Positions 35,108-44,158 of a stretch of DNA of 64,000 nt are shown here, piece after piece. The notes beneath the pieces were generated by a model. That model ran no database searches and was not told the DNA's origin. It saw only the letters and a list, made by a program, of their open reading frames with translations. Made by a program: the position numbers and the translations under genes. Origin of the DNA: Trichococcus ilyis (GTDB lineage Bacteria; Bacillota; Bacilli; Lactobacillales; Aerococcaceae); contig NZ_FNYT01000009.1 in NCBI RefSeq assembly GCF_900109135.1, positions 1-64,000 on the forward strand, given 5' to 3'. The stretch's first letter is position 1. Every line of letters starts with the position of its first letter.

Positions 35108-36013
35108 CTAGGCTTTCGGTGCGGTGTAGGGCATGGCCGGAATCTGGATGCCAGCTTCCAACAATGCGGATCGGTAGCTTCCCAGAAACAAGTTCTGGAT
35201 CGCGAATTGCTGGCCGTTCAATGTGTAGAACACAACCCGGTAGGCAAGCTGTCCGTTGCCTTTGTCGGTAATGCCCACAACATTGGGCCCTTTGACGATC
35301 TCCGGATGTTCAGGCACAAGCCGTTTATTCACGGCATGGATGACCTGATCGACTGTATCAAAATCGGTATCCGGAAAAATGAGGATATCGATCATCGCCC
35401 GCATGTCATTCCGGGACATATTGCTGATTGTCGTGATGGTATGGTTCGGCAAAAAATGCAGCGTCCCGTCGAAACTCTTGATCTGGGTCGTCCGCAACCC
35501 TACGTTCACGACGGTGCCATCGATGCCCCCGATGATGACGTGATCCCCGACATCGAATTGGGATTCCAGGATGATGAAGAATCCGTTGACGATGTCATTG
35601 ATGAATTGCTGAGCCCCAAGTCCGATGGCCAGACCGGCAAGACCAGCACCGGCGACCAATGTCGCGATCGGCACGCCCATGATGGAAAGGATGCCGTAGA
35701 TCAAAAAGAAAAACAAAATGTAGCGCAAGCCGTTTTCGGCTATTTTATGGATGGTTGTGGCGCGGTTTTGGGTGATATGCTTCGTCAATATTTGCTTTTC
35801 GAAGGTGCGGTGCAGCACGTAACTGGACAGTCGCTTTAAGGCAAAAAAGACGAGCAGCAAAAAAAGCAAGGTGATGCCTTTGGAAATGAATAGGCCCACG
35901 ATTTCTTCCCAGGCGATGCTGTTCCACCATTTGACGAATATGTTCGGATTCGTCACTACCTCCTCTATCAAATCTTGCGCAAGAGCGCTGTCTTGCATGC
36001 TTGCATCAATCAT
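35108..36013 (-). CDS. small-conductance mechanosensitive channel (MscS family, YkuT-like)
   Basis: A 301-residue MscS channel that opens under membrane tension in hypo-osmotic shock. Two N-terminal helices (about 42-65 and 95-112) are followed by the pore-lining TM3, rich in Gly/Ala (TLVAGAGLAGLAIGLGAQQFINDIVNGFFI). The cytosolic beta domain (FDVGDHVIIGGIDGTV) and C-terminal alpha/beta domain follow. GAGGG precedes the ATG. It is monocistronic, opposing cbpB; ykuL and ykuT are also close in Bacillus. Confidence 0.92.
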   Translation of the reverse strand: MIDASMQDSALAQDLIEEVVTNPNIFVKWWNSIAWEEIVGLFISKGITLLFLLLVFFALKRLSSYVLHRTFEKQILTKHITQNRATTIHKIAENGLRYILFFFLIYGILSIMGVPIATLVAGAGLAGLAIGLGAQQFINDIVNGFFIILESQFDVGDHVIIGGIDGTVVNVGLRTTQIKSFDGTLHFLPNHTITTISNMSRNDMRAMIDILIFPDTDFDTVDQVIHAVNKRLVPEHPEIVKGPNVVGITDKGNGQLAYRVVFYTLNGQQFAIQNLFLGSYRSALLEAGIQIPAMPYTAPKA

Positions 36014-36280
36014 TAAAATCCCTCATTTCTGAACAACTGCTTCCATTGTATCAAATTACCCAAGGTATGAAAATGAAGATAGGTTTACATTTTGTTGAAG
36101 AAAACATGTCTTTCCGGTTTGGGATTCGCGAAGGGTAAATCAGGTGGAACTTAAAGGGGTTTCAATAGCATATCAGAAATGACTATGGTATCATTTTATT
36201 ATAAATAGTATAAATCTTATAAAAATTCGTACAATGCTTTGACAGCTGTCTGTATGAACGAGAAGGAGTGAGTACAAATA
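36014..36280. other. divergent promoter region between mscS and the ytxG-type gene
   Basis: AT-rich, 267 bases, without a reading frame. TATTATAAAT near 36198-36207 is the best -10 for the plus-strand gene, but no good -35 was found. No structured RNA was seen. Confidence 0.35.
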
Positions 36281-36745
36281 ATGGGATATGGTGAAATTGC
36301 AGCTCTGATTGCTGCGCTAGCTTTTGCGGTATTGGTGGTTTTCATCATCTTGGCATTAAGGAAAGTCACGGACATCTTAGCCGAAGTCGAAAAAGTGACC
36401 CAGGAAGCGAACAAGAGCCTGGCAGTCATCACGAAGGACGTCGACCATCTTTCGATCGAAGTGGAAGGCTTGCTGAACAAGGCAAATACGTTGGTGGATG
36501 ATCTGAACGGCAAAATCAGCAAGACGGATCCTTTATTCACCGCTATCGGCGATCTGGGTGTGACGGTCTCTGATGTGAACCAATCAACCAGAAATTTGGC
36601 TGTATCACTTAAAGGCGGAGGGAAGGGCGCAAAGGGAGTTGCAGGCTCCTCGACTGTCGGAAAGCTGGGAAGGACGGCAATGGCGATGGCCCGTCAGCGT
36701 CAATCCAAAAAAGAATCGAAGGACACGAAATTCAAAACATACTGA
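36281..36745 (+). CDS. DUF948 (YtxG-like) membrane-anchored protein
   Basis: A 154-residue protein with one N-terminal membrane helix (about 6-27), a long amphipathic coiled coil typical of DUF948/YtxG, and a Gly/Lys-rich basic tail. The function is unknown; in Bacillus the ytxGH operon is a general-stress and envelope-associated unit. A ribosome site AAGGAG lies about 13 bases before the ATG, somewhat far. It is followed within 34 bases by the ytxH-type gene. Confidence 0.85.
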   Translation: MGYGEIAALIAALAFAVLVVFIILALRKVTDILAEVEKVTQEANKSLAVITKDVDHLSIEVEGLLNKANTLVDDLNGKISKTDPLFTAIGDLGVTVSDVNQSTRNLAVSLKGGGKGAKGVAGSSTVGKLGRTAMAMARQRQSKKESKDTKFKTY

Positions 36746-36779
36746 ACAGGATACATAAAAGAAAAGGAGCTTGAGGATT

Positions 36780-37244
36780 ATGACAAAAAATAAAGGCGGA
36801 TTTGTATTGGGAGCGATCATCGGTGGGGCGGCTGCGGCTATTACCGCTTTGTTGTTTGCGCCGAAACCAGGCAAGGAGTTGCGCGATGAGATAACCGAGG
36901 AAGTTAACAATCTTCTCGATACGGCGCGCGATTATGCTGATATCGCAGTGGAAAAGGGCAACGAGTTCATGGACGTTGCCAAAGAAACGACGGAAGACAT
37001 CAAAATCAATCTGAAGGATACAACATCCTCCATCAAAACACAATTCTCCGAAACAACCAAACATGTCGGAGATGACCTTAAGAAGGCAAAAGACGACATC
37101 AAAGAGAAAGCTGCCGACGTAAAAGAATTCGCCTCTGTGATTGCTGAGGAAGGCAAAGAAGAGGCCGCAGCCGTAACGGAAGAGAAGAAATCCGCGGTAG
37201 AAGAAAAGATTGAAGAGCTCAAGGACAGCGTGGAAGATCTCTGA
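36780..37244 (+). CDS. YtxH domain protein
   Basis: A 154-residue protein. Residues 1-35 are the YtxH signature: a glycine/alanine-rich membrane helix GFVLGAIIGGAAAAITALLFAP followed by KPGKELRDEI. The rest is an Ala/Lys/Glu-rich coiled coil resembling LEA or apolipoprotein-like repeats. The role is unknown, probably a stress-related envelope protein. The ATG at 36780 has AAGGAG about 11 bases upstream; a TTG three codons earlier lies too close to it. It forms a two-gene operon with the ytxG-type gene. Confidence 0.83.
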   Translation: MTKNKGGFVLGAIIGGAAAAITALLFAPKPGKELRDEITEEVNNLLDTARDYADIAVEKGNEFMDVAKETTEDIKINLKDTTSSIKTQFSETTKHVGDDLKKAKDDIKEKAADVKEFASVIAEEGKEEAAAVTEEKKSAVEEKIEELKDSVEDL

Positions 37245-37249
37245 ACGCA

Positions 37250-37425
37250 AAGAGGCTGGGACTAAACTCCCAGTCTCTTTTTGTATCCGAACATAGTGTG
37301 CGTAAACGCGGGACAGAACGCAGCCCCTGGCTCCACTTCACGAACAATGCTCGAATGGCCTGCAGCCATTCTGCGCTTATTCGCTCCAGTGGTCCGGAGC
37401 TAAACGCGTTCTGTCCCGCTCTCTT
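37250..37425 (+). repeat. convergent-junction compound-hairpin element, copy 2
   Basis: Nearly identical to copy 1 from GAGGCTGGGACTAAACTCCCAGTCTC (a hairpin with T5 tail at 37250-37282, probably the ytxH terminator) to CCCGCTCTC. Outer arms GCGGGACAGAACGC (37308-37321) and GCGTTCTGTCCCGC (37406-37419) are perfect complements, with central GAATGGC/GCCATTC. It lies between the convergent ytxH-type and pepQ genes and begins 5 bases after the ytxH-type stop codon. Confidence 0.85.
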
Positions 37426-37499
37426 TGCGTTGACATGCAAATGTGGCAACGGGCTGAACGCGTTTGCAGCCGGGGTGACCCACCGCACTCGTCACGGCT

Positions 37500-38609
37500 T
37501 TACCCGATCAGATTCGAATAAGCGCCGATATCAGTGGGGGTGTGCGTGAACGATTCGAATCCGTTGGCGTTCACAAAACCGCAATCTTCGATCCTGACCC
37601 CGACATCGCCTTCGATATAGATGCCAGGCTCAATGGAGAAGCACATGCCTACATTCAAGTTCATTTCATTGCCTTCCATGATGGACGGGTATTCATGGAC
37701 ACCTTGTCCCAAACCATGGCCCAAACGATGGTTGAAATAGCTTCCGTAACCGGCATCCGCAATGATGGTCCGCGCAACGGCATCCAGCTCGCTGGCTTTG
37801 ATGCCGGGCTGAACCGCAGCCATCGCCTGATCATGGGCCGCCAACACCAGATCATAAATCTGTTTTTGATGCGCAGAAGGCTTATCGCCAAAGAAGAGGG
37901 TGCGTGTTACATCACTGGCGTAACCTGCGTGCATGGTCCCCAAATCGAACAGAACAAACTGGTTCTTCTTGAGTTTGGTGTCCCCAGGGATACCGTGCGG
38001 GCTGGCTGCATTTTCGCCAAACAATACCATCGTCGCGAAACTCATTTCAGATACGCCTCTTTTTTTCAGTTGATATTCGATTTCGGCTACGACTTCCATT
38101 TCGGTGATGCCCTCTTTGAGCGTTTTGGCGCCTATCTTGATGGCCTCATCCGCCCAGAAACCCGCCTGCTTCATGAAAGCCAGCTCCTGCTCGTCTTTGA
38201 TCAGGCGCATTTCCTGAAGTGCAGCACTGATGTTGTGTTGGAAAGTTGCTGCAGGGAAACGGACACGCAAAGCTTCCATGCGTTCAACCGTCAAAAAATC
38301 TTTTTCGATGGACCAATCCGAAAGCGCGGTCTTGCGCTCCTTGATTTTGGCTGCGAGCACGTCCCAAGGATTTTGCGTGTCCATATAACTGAACACATCG
38401 AATTCTTTGGCGGTTTTCCGCGCATCGCCTTCTTCCAGTGCAGGGACAAACAGTAAAGGCTTCTCGTCCCGGAACAGAACAGCTGCCAAGATTCTCTCAT
38501 GAGGGTCGCTCATGTATGAGGAAACATAAAATACATTTTTGGGATCGTTGAGAAAAACGATATCGATATCTTGTTCTTTCATCAAATTGATAATTTTATT
38601 AAGAGCCAT
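37500..38609 (-). CDS. pepQ: Xaa-Pro dipeptidase PepQ (M24 family)
   Basis: PepQ cleaves dipeptides ending in proline in the cytosol. The product has 369 residues, with an N-terminal creatinase-like domain (1-135) and a C-terminal pita-bread M24 domain. The metal ligands are seen in LFDLGTMHAGYASDVTRT (two Asp), HRLGHGLGQGVHE (His), SIEPGIYIEG (Glu) and VRIEDCG (Glu). The ATG at 38609 is preceded by GGAAGGTG about 11 bases upstream; a GTG four codons earlier is possible. It is divergent from ccpA, a classic Lactobacillales pair, and shares a regulatory region with a candidate cre site. Confidence 0.92.
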   Translation of the reverse strand: MALNKIINLMKEQDIDIVFLNDPKNVFYVSSYMSDPHERILAAVLFRDEKPLLFVPALEEGDARKTAKEFDVFSYMDTQNPWDVLAAKIKERKTALSDWSIEKDFLTVERMEALRVRFPAATFQHNISAALQEMRLIKDEQELAFMKQAGFWADEAIKIGAKTLKEGITEMEVVAEIEYQLKKRGVSEMSFATMVLFGENAASPHGIPGDTKLKKNQFVLFDLGTMHAGYASDVTRTLFFGDKPSAHQKQIYDLVLAAHDQAMAAVQPGIKASELDAVARTIIADAGYGSYFNHRLGHGLGQGVHEYPSIMEGNEMNLNVGMCFSIEPGIYIEGDVGVRIEDCGFVNANGFESFTHTPTDIGAYSNLIG

Positions 38610-38638
38610 TTTTAATAGCACACCTTCCTTTCTTTAGT

Positions 38639-38644
38639 ATTATA
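38639..38644 (-). promoter_or_regulatory. -10 element of pepQ
   Basis: On the minus strand a perfect TATAAT with an extended TGC (TGCTATAAT) lies 30 bases before the pepQ start. No good -35 is visible. Confidence 0.5.
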
Positions 38645-38703
38645 GCATATAATTAGGGTTCGATTTTTGAATAATGCAATGTGAAATTTTCATGAAAACT
38701 TTT

Positions 38704-38717
38704 ATAAAACGCTTGCA
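38704..38717. promoter_or_regulatory. candidate cre (CcpA-binding) site
   Basis: ATAAAACGCTTGCA matches the cre core at the central CG and most fixed positions of TGNNANCGNTNNCA, missing the first TG. It lies between the two divergent promoters, where ccpA/pepQ cre sites are known in lactic acid bacteria. Confidence 0.55.
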
Positions 38718-38751
38718 TATATCATGAAACAATGGTAAATTCTTTATAAGC

Positions 38752-38781
38752 TTGTAAAACAATCAAGATTTACAACATTAT
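38752..38781 (+). promoter_or_regulatory. candidate promoter of ccpA
   Basis: TTGTAA (38752-38757), 18 bases and CATTAT (38776-38781). The cre-like site lies about 35 bases upstream. Confidence 0.45.
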
Positions 38782-38836
38782 GTTGAATGATGGTAAATAA
38801 AAAATTGAAATACAATTAGAGTTAGGAGCAACATAA

Positions 38837-39847
38837 ATGGAAAAACAAACGATTACAATTTATGATGTCGCTCGCGAAGCAAACGTCTCAATGGCAACTG
38901 TTTCCCGTGTAGTGAACGGTAATCCCAACGTAAAGCCATCCACAAGGAAAAAGGTTTTGGAAGTCATCGAACGTTTGGATTACAGGCCGAATGCGGTTGC
39001 CCGCGGTCTGGCCAGCAAAAAAACAACGACAGTTGGGGTCATTGTCCCCGATGTCACGAACTTGTTCTTTGCATCTTTAGCGCGCGGAATCGATGATATC
39101 GCAACAATGTACAAATACAACATCATTTTGGCGAATTCCGATCAGAACGAACAAAAGGAAATTCAAGTTCTGAACACATTGCTTGCCAAACAAGTTGACG
39201 GCATCATCTACATGGGCAACAAAATCACCGACGAATTGCGCGCGGAATTTTCCCGCTCGAAAACGCCGGTTGTGTTGGCGGGCACAATCGATCCTGAGCA
39301 ACAAGTGGGGAGCGTGAATATCGACTATATCGCGGCGACAGAAGAAGTTGTAGCCAACATGATCGCGAACGGAAAGCAAAAAATTGCTTTTGTTTCCGGA
39401 GCGCTCGCGAACCCGATCAATGGCCAGTACCGCTTGAAGGGCTACAAGAATGCTTTGGTCAATGCCAATATCGCATTTGACGAGTCGCTTGTCTTCGAAT
39501 GCGAGCCGACGCTTCAAAATGGCGAGTTATTGGCCAGCCAACTACTTGAAGCAGGTGTGGATGCTGCTTATGTGGCTGGGGATGAACTTGCAATCGGATT
39601 GTTGAACGGCATCATCAATTCAGATGTCAATGTTCCCGAAGCGTTCGAAGTCACTGCCAGCAACAATTCCCGCATCACCGAAATGGCTCGTCCGAAGTTG
39701 ACGTCCATCATGCTTCCGCTGTATGATATCGGTGCGGTTGCGATGCGTCTGCTGACCAAAATCATGAATAAGGAAGAGATTGACGAAAAATCAATCATCC
39801 TTCCTTACAAAATCGTCAACAGAGGAACGACATTAACTCAAAAGTAA
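38837..39847 (+). CDS. ccpA: catabolite control protein A
   Basis: CcpA is the LacI-family regulator of carbon catabolite control; with HPr-Ser-P it binds cre sites. The 336 residues start with the helix-turn-helix TIYDVAREANVSMATVSRVVNG and the hinge helix RPNAVARGLASKK (about 50-62). The periplasmic-binding-like core follows, starting at TTTVGVIVPDVTNLFFASLARGIDD. The sequence and the pepQ neighbour support CcpA over other LacI members. TTAGGAG precedes the ATG by about 9 bases. A nearby cre suggests autoregulation. Confidence 0.95.
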   Translation: MEKQTITIYDVAREANVSMATVSRVVNGNPNVKPSTRKKVLEVIERLDYRPNAVARGLASKKTTTVGVIVPDVTNLFFASLARGIDDIATMYKYNIILANSDQNEQKEIQVLNTLLAKQVDGIIYMGNKITDELRAEFSRSKTPVVLAGTIDPEQQVGSVNIDYIAATEEVVANMIANGKQKIAFVSGALANPINGQYRLKGYKNALVNANIAFDESLVFECEPTLQNGELLASQLLEAGVDAAYVAGDELAIGLLNGIINSDVNVPEAFEVTASNNSRITEMARPKLTSIMLPLYDIGAVAMRLLTKIMNKEEIDEKSIILPYKIVNRGTTLTQK

Positions 39848-39874
39848 ACGGCCGTGAAAAAGCCATCAAGCTAA

Positions 39875-39913
39875 AAAAAGTCATGCATCCCCGTCGGGTG
39901 CATGGCTTTTTTC
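39875..39913. terminator. terminator of ccpA
   Basis: Stem AAGTCATGCATCC/GGTGCATGGCTT (one wobble) with T6 tail and upstream A-run. Confidence 0.85.
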
Positions 39914-39971
39914 TGCGCTGAGCAAGATTTTTGGAACAGGAGCGGGCAAGTCAGCCGCAAACGGAAAGAGT

Positions 39972-40112
39972 CCGGGCATAGTTTGCGTAAACGCGGAACA
40001 GAACGCAGCCCCTGGCTCCACTTCACGAATAATGCTCGGATGGCTTACAGCCAGCCTGCGTTTGTCCGTTCCAGTGGTCGGGGGCTAAACGCGTTCTGTC
40101 CCGCTCTCTCTT
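39972..40112 (+). repeat. convergent-junction compound-hairpin element, copy 3 (diverged)
   Basis: It has the same order as copies 1 and 2 but no leading GAGGCTGGGA hairpin. Arms GCGGAACAGAACGC (39993-40006) and GCGTTCTGTCCCGC (40091-40104) pair with one mismatch. The centre GGATGGCTTACAGCCAGCC has diverged but keeps TGGC/GCCA. It lies between ccpA and the PBP gene, 12 bases from the PBP stop. Confidence 0.8.
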
Positions 40113-40115
40113 GCG

Positions 40116-42866
40116 TCACTCGGCCGGGGTTGGTGTTTCATCAGCCGGTGGAGATTCCTCTTCTGTTGCCGTTTCTTCTTCAGCTGGTGTTTCTTCGTCG
40201 TCCGCCGTGGTGTTTTCAGCTTCCGTTTCTGCATCAGCGTCGGTTGCGTTGCTCCGGTTTGCCGAGGCAGCTGAAGCGTTGCGTTTCGCTGTGGCTTCAG
40301 CCAAATAGTTATCCCAGAAGTCTTCCAGATCCTTGTCGGTAGCGCCTGGAGAGAAGTAATAGGAGAGTTCTTTCGGCAATGCATCCGCTTTGAACAGATC
40401 GGTCCTTGTGCTGCCGTTAAGCGTGACGGACAATCCGTTCGCGAAGGACACGGTTCCGGCCAAAGTTCCGGTTTCGGCCAACACCGATTTTTCCACTATC
40501 CCTTCCGGCTGCTGATGCTTTTGATCGGTGCCGAGGATGTCCGGATTGATGCTGTAGATCTTGTTGGCGATCTGCGACCAATAATTCAAGTTTCGGCCGG
40601 TCGGAAGTCCTTGATTGTTCGGATCATAGAAGACGTGTTCGCCTTTGTAATTGTCATATCCCATCCAGGAGCTGAGGGTGACGGTAGGGGTGCTGGCGAT
40701 GAACCAGATGTCACGGTTTGCCTCTGATGTGCCCGTCTTTCCTGCCCAATCGGCATTGAAGTTCAGATAATTGTTGATTGATCGTGCCGTGCCGTCCGTG
40801 ATGACATCGCGGAGGATATCCAAAGTCAGATAGGCAGTCTGTTCCGAGAATACTTCTTCCGTTTCGGATTCATGCTGATAGACTACATTTCCATGTTTGT
40901 CCGTGATTGTTTCGATCAGATACGGAGAAACATGATCGCCGCCGGTCGCGAAAGTCGTGAAGGCACTCGTCTGTTCCAGCACGGTCGGGCCGTCGTTCGT
41001 TGCTCCGATAGCCAAGGATGGATTACCGTATTCCGATTCATCGATGGAGGTTATGCCCATCTTTTCGAGGTATTGCCCCGGATCCAGACCTTCGTCGTTC
41101 ATGGCGACGTAGAGTTTGATTGTAGGGTTGTTTTTCGATTGATAGAGCGCCTGGCGAGCCGTCATGTATGAATTCGAAATTGTATCGCCGAAGTTGGTCG
41201 GTTCCCATAGCGAACCATCCGGCTGTTTGATGCTGATTTTTGTATCCGGCACCATTGATGCAGGATAGATGAAGTCTTGCTCGATTGCCGGTGCGTAGAC
41301 CAACAGCGGCTTGATTGTTGAACCGGGCGAGCGGTTCGTGCTGAACACGTGATCGACTTGATTGACCGAGAAGTCCCGGCCCCCGATGAACCCGATGATT
41401 TTTCCGGTTTGGTTTTCGATCAGGACACTGCCGGTTTGGGCGAGCTCGGTGACTTCCTGCGTCACGCCATCCGCATCAACGTATGTATCCACATAGGTGT
41501 CCCCTAAAGTGTAACCGTAATCGGCAGCGACTTCCTGCATGCCGTTGTAGATATCTTTGTCGATGGTGCTGTATATGTTATAGCCTGAAAGCCGCAACTG
41601 GTTGTCCGCATTCGCATAGTATTCGTTGTACAATTCGATATCCGCTTCAATATCGTCCATCGAAAGGTCGTTTGCGGCTGCCGCCTGTTCCATCAGCACC
41701 AGAATTGCTTCGCGTTCGACTGCTTGGTATAGGTAGCTGTTCCGATCCTCCTGTGTGACATGGGCAGGCACGAAATCCTGAGTGATGTCATAGGCGACCG
41801 CGGCATCATACTCATCCTTGGTTATGTAGCCTTCGCTGAGCATCCGGAAGAGCACGGTATTCTTTCGGTTCAGCGCTGCGGTCAAATCTTCTTTTCTTTC
41901 ACCGTACTGGGTGAAAGGGGTATAGGTATAGGGATTCTGCGGTATCCCTACCAAGAAAGCGGCCTGAGTCAACGAAACGTCAGCCGCATGCACGCCAAAA
42001 ATGCCGTTCGCGGCTTCCTCTATGCCGGCGATATTGGAACCGCTGCTGTTTCGCCCGAAAGGAGAGACGTTCAAGTAAGCAGTCAGTATTTCGTCCTTCG
42101 TAAAGAAATTCTCAAGCCGCAGTGCCAATAAGATTTCATTGGCTTTGCGGGAAAAAGTCACTTCGTTCGTCAATATCTGCTGTTTGACGAGTTGCTGCGT
42201 CAATGTGGAACCGCCGGATTGGCTGCCGAAACCGGTCAGCTCGGTCACCAATGCCCGCAGTATAGCCTTGGGTACGATGCCGTTATGATCGTAGAAATTT
42301 TCATCTTCCGTTGCGATAAGGGCTTCTTTGATGAGCGGCGAAATGCTTTCCGAGCCCACGGTCGTTCTGACCAGATCGGTGCGGATCTCCGAAATGGCTT
42401 CATTGTTGGCGTAGTACATGGTGGAAACAAGCTCAACGTTCGCGATGTCTTCGGCCATGCTTTCGTAAGAAGGCGGAGACTCTTTAGAAATCAAGTTGGC
42501 GAAATAGCCCAAGCCCGCGCCACCGCCAAAGATCCCTAGCAAAAGAACCAAAAGCACAATTCCGGTCAAAATATTCCGGATCACCCCGACAAATACATTG
42601 AAACCAAAAGCTCCTTTGGACAGAAGCGGCTTCAAGTTTGTTTCGGTTTCCAGTCTAACCCGCATTTTTCGCCAGGACAGCCTGCCTTGGTCCATCCGTT
42701 TGTGGGTCCTTTGTTCCCAAAGCAAGGCTTTTTCTTTCGTGTTCATGGCATTTTCTTTCGTGAAAATCCGCTGGAGGCTGCCATATATCGATTGCCCAAG
42801 ACCTCTGAAGAATGCACCGGTCTTTTTCAGCCATTTTCCCGCTTTAATTCCATCTGGATTATTCAT
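40116..42866 (-). CDS. class A penicillin-binding protein (PBP2A-like)
   Basis: A 916-residue bifunctional peptidoglycan synthase. A cytoplasmic N-terminus of about 90 residues precedes one membrane helix (about 95-122). The GT51 glycosyltransferase domain has TEDENFYDHNG (catalytic Glu E187) and GGSTLTQQLVKQ. The transpeptidase domain has STIK (S516), an SKN motif and KTGTSE (K710). A low-complexity Ala/Thr/Glu/Pro tail of about 50 residues ends the protein. It polymerises and cross-links peptidoglycan outside the membrane and is the target of beta-lactams. AGAGGG precedes the ATG by 6 bases. The layout fits PBP2A of streptococci and enterococci, but the exact orthologue is uncertain. Confidence 0.94.
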   Translation of the reverse strand: MNNPDGIKAGKWLKKTGAFFRGLGQSIYGSLQRIFTKENAMNTKEKALLWEQRTHKRMDQGRLSWRKMRVRLETETNLKPLLSKGAFGFNVFVGVIRNILTGIVLLVLLLGIFGGGAGLGYFANLISKESPPSYESMAEDIANVELVSTMYYANNEAISEIRTDLVRTTVGSESISPLIKEALIATEDENFYDHNGIVPKAILRALVTELTGFGSQSGGSTLTQQLVKQQILTNEVTFSRKANEILLALRLENFFTKDEILTAYLNVSPFGRNSSGSNIAGIEEAANGIFGVHAADVSLTQAAFLVGIPQNPYTYTPFTQYGERKEDLTAALNRKNTVLFRMLSEGYITKDEYDAAVAYDITQDFVPAHVTQEDRNSYLYQAVEREAILVLMEQAAAANDLSMDDIEADIELYNEYYANADNQLRLSGYNIYSTIDKDIYNGMQEVAADYGYTLGDTYVDTYVDADGVTQEVTELAQTGSVLIENQTGKIIGFIGGRDFSVNQVDHVFSTNRSPGSTIKPLLVYAPAIEQDFIYPASMVPDTKISIKQPDGSLWEPTNFGDTISNSYMTARQALYQSKNNPTIKLYVAMNDEGLDPGQYLEKMGITSIDESEYGNPSLAIGATNDGPTVLEQTSAFTTFATGGDHVSPYLIETITDKHGNVVYQHESETEEVFSEQTAYLTLDILRDVITDGTARSINNYLNFNADWAGKTGTSEANRDIWFIASTPTVTLSSWMGYDNYKGEHVFYDPNNQGLPTGRNLNYWSQIANKIYSINPDILGTDQKHQQPEGIVEKSVLAETGTLAGTVSFANGLSVTLNGSTRTDLFKADALPKELSYYFSPGATDKDLEDFWDNYLAEATAKRNASAASANRSNATDADAETEAENTTADDEETPAEEETATEEESPPADETPTPAE

Positions 42867-42966
42867 ATATTCCCTCTTTCCTTTTCAGGTGGTCGCTTAC
42901 TAGTATAACAAAAAAGCTTTCCGCTGACTATTCCATAGAACGAACACCCTCCAAGTCGGAGAGGGC

Positions 42967-43005
42967 AAAAAAATCAGCAAGGATACCTCCCTTGCTGATT
43001 TTTTT
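42967..43005 (-). terminator. terminator of trhO
   Basis: A perfect stem AAAAAAATCAGCAAGG/CCTTGCTGATTTTTTT (one extra C in the loop region) with T-run on either strand. It stands between trhO and the downstream PBP gene on the minus strand. Confidence 0.88.
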
Positions 43006-43006
43006 G

Positions 43007-43987
43007 TTATGCAAGCGATGCGGCGGAATTTACGACCGGCTCTGCGATGGCTGCTAAACGTGCGGCTACATCCGCAGGAGACAGGTTATTGCGTTGGACG
43101 TAATAATTGGGTTCATGGATGCGGCATCCATGCGAGCAACTGCGCATATACTTGTGCTCGTTCTCTTCCGAACATAGCATTCTGCGGTTGCAGCTCGGGT
43201 TCGCGCAGTTCACGTAGCGTTCGCAAGGCGTGCCGTCGAACCAGTCTTTTCCCACAACGACATGTTCGATGCGGTTGATGTCGACGCCGATACGCTCATC
43301 AAACACATACATTTTCCCATCCCACAAATCGCCTTTGACGGTTTCGTCCTTGCCGTAGGTTGCGATGCCGCCGTGCAGTTGACCGACATCTTTGAAGCCT
43401 TCTTTCACCAGCCAACCCGAGAATTTCTCGCAGCGGATTCCGCCTGTGCAGTAGGTTACAACGCGCTTATCCATGAATTTTTCCTTATTGTCGCGGATCC
43501 ATTGCGGTAATTCCCTGAAGTTCCGGATATCCGGACGGACAGCTCCGCGGAAATGGCCGAGGTCGAATTCGTAATCATTGCGCGCATCGATGACGACTGT
43601 ATTTTCGTCAAGGATAGCTTCGCGGAACGCTTCTGGAGATAGGTATTCACCCGTGACCTCATTCGGGTTGAGGTCATTGCCGCCCAAGTGCAAGGAGACG
43701 ATTTCCGGACGATAACGGACAAACATTTTTTTGAAGGCATGGCCATCCGTTTCGTCAATTTTGTAAGTGATGTCGTTGAAACGTGGATCTGCATTCATAT
43801 GATCGATGTATGCTTGCGTTTGTTCCGTCGTTCCCGAAACCGTCCCATTGATTCCCTCTGCCGCAACCAAAATTCTTCCCTTTAAACCGATTTTTTTGCA
43901 GAACTGTAGGTGTTGTTGTGCAAATATTTCTGCGTCCTCTACTGGTGTGTATTTATAATAGAGTAGGACACGATATTCTTTTGTCAT
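43007..43987 (-). CDS. trhO: tRNA uridine(34) hydroxylase TrhO (rhodanese family)
   Basis: TrhO (YceA/YbfQ family) hydroxylates U34 of certain tRNAs to ho5U, the precursor of mo5U/cmo5U wobble bases. The 326-residue protein has an N-terminal ferredoxin-like domain (1-110). A rhodanese domain (about 125-215) carries catalytic C180 in [12 protein letters not shown]-terminal Cys-rich zinc-like region ([16 protein letters not shown] ... CSHGC) follows. Length and motifs match the family. The start is ATG at 43987 (GGGGGAGCAGT upstream). Confidence 0.93.
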   Translation of the reverse strand: MTKEYRVLLYYKYTPVEDAEIFAQQHLQFCKKIGLKGRILVAAEGINGTVSGTTEQTQAYIDHMNADPRFNDITYKIDETDGHAFKKMFVRYRPEIVSLHLGGNDLNPNEVTGEYLSPEAFREAILDENTVVIDARNDYEFDLGHFRGAVRPDIRNFRELPQWIRDNKEKFMDKRVVTYCTGGIRCEKFSGWLVKEGFKDVGQLHGGIATYGKDETVKGDLWDGKMYVFDERIGVDINRIEHVVVGKDWFDGTPCERYVNCANPSCNRRMLCSEENEHKYMRSCSHGCRIHEPNYYVQRNNLSPADVAARLAAIAEPVVNSAASLA

Positions 43988-44158
43988 ACTGCTCCCCCTA
44001 TGTCATTGTGTTTTGATTCGAACGTTATGGAATTATACACATTTTGTAAGCAGAAAGCCAAGGATATGCTCAAAATAGGAAATAGGGCAACTTGCTTCGT
44101 GCTGGAGGGCCATCCGTGCTACACTATCGGGGAAAAAGAACGAAAGCGAGGGAATGTG

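Noticed and set aside
36717-36775. A frameshift or fusion between the ytxG- and ytxH-type genes
   Set aside because: Both proteins have complete family layouts and the second has its own ribosome site; the gap is a normal operon spacing.
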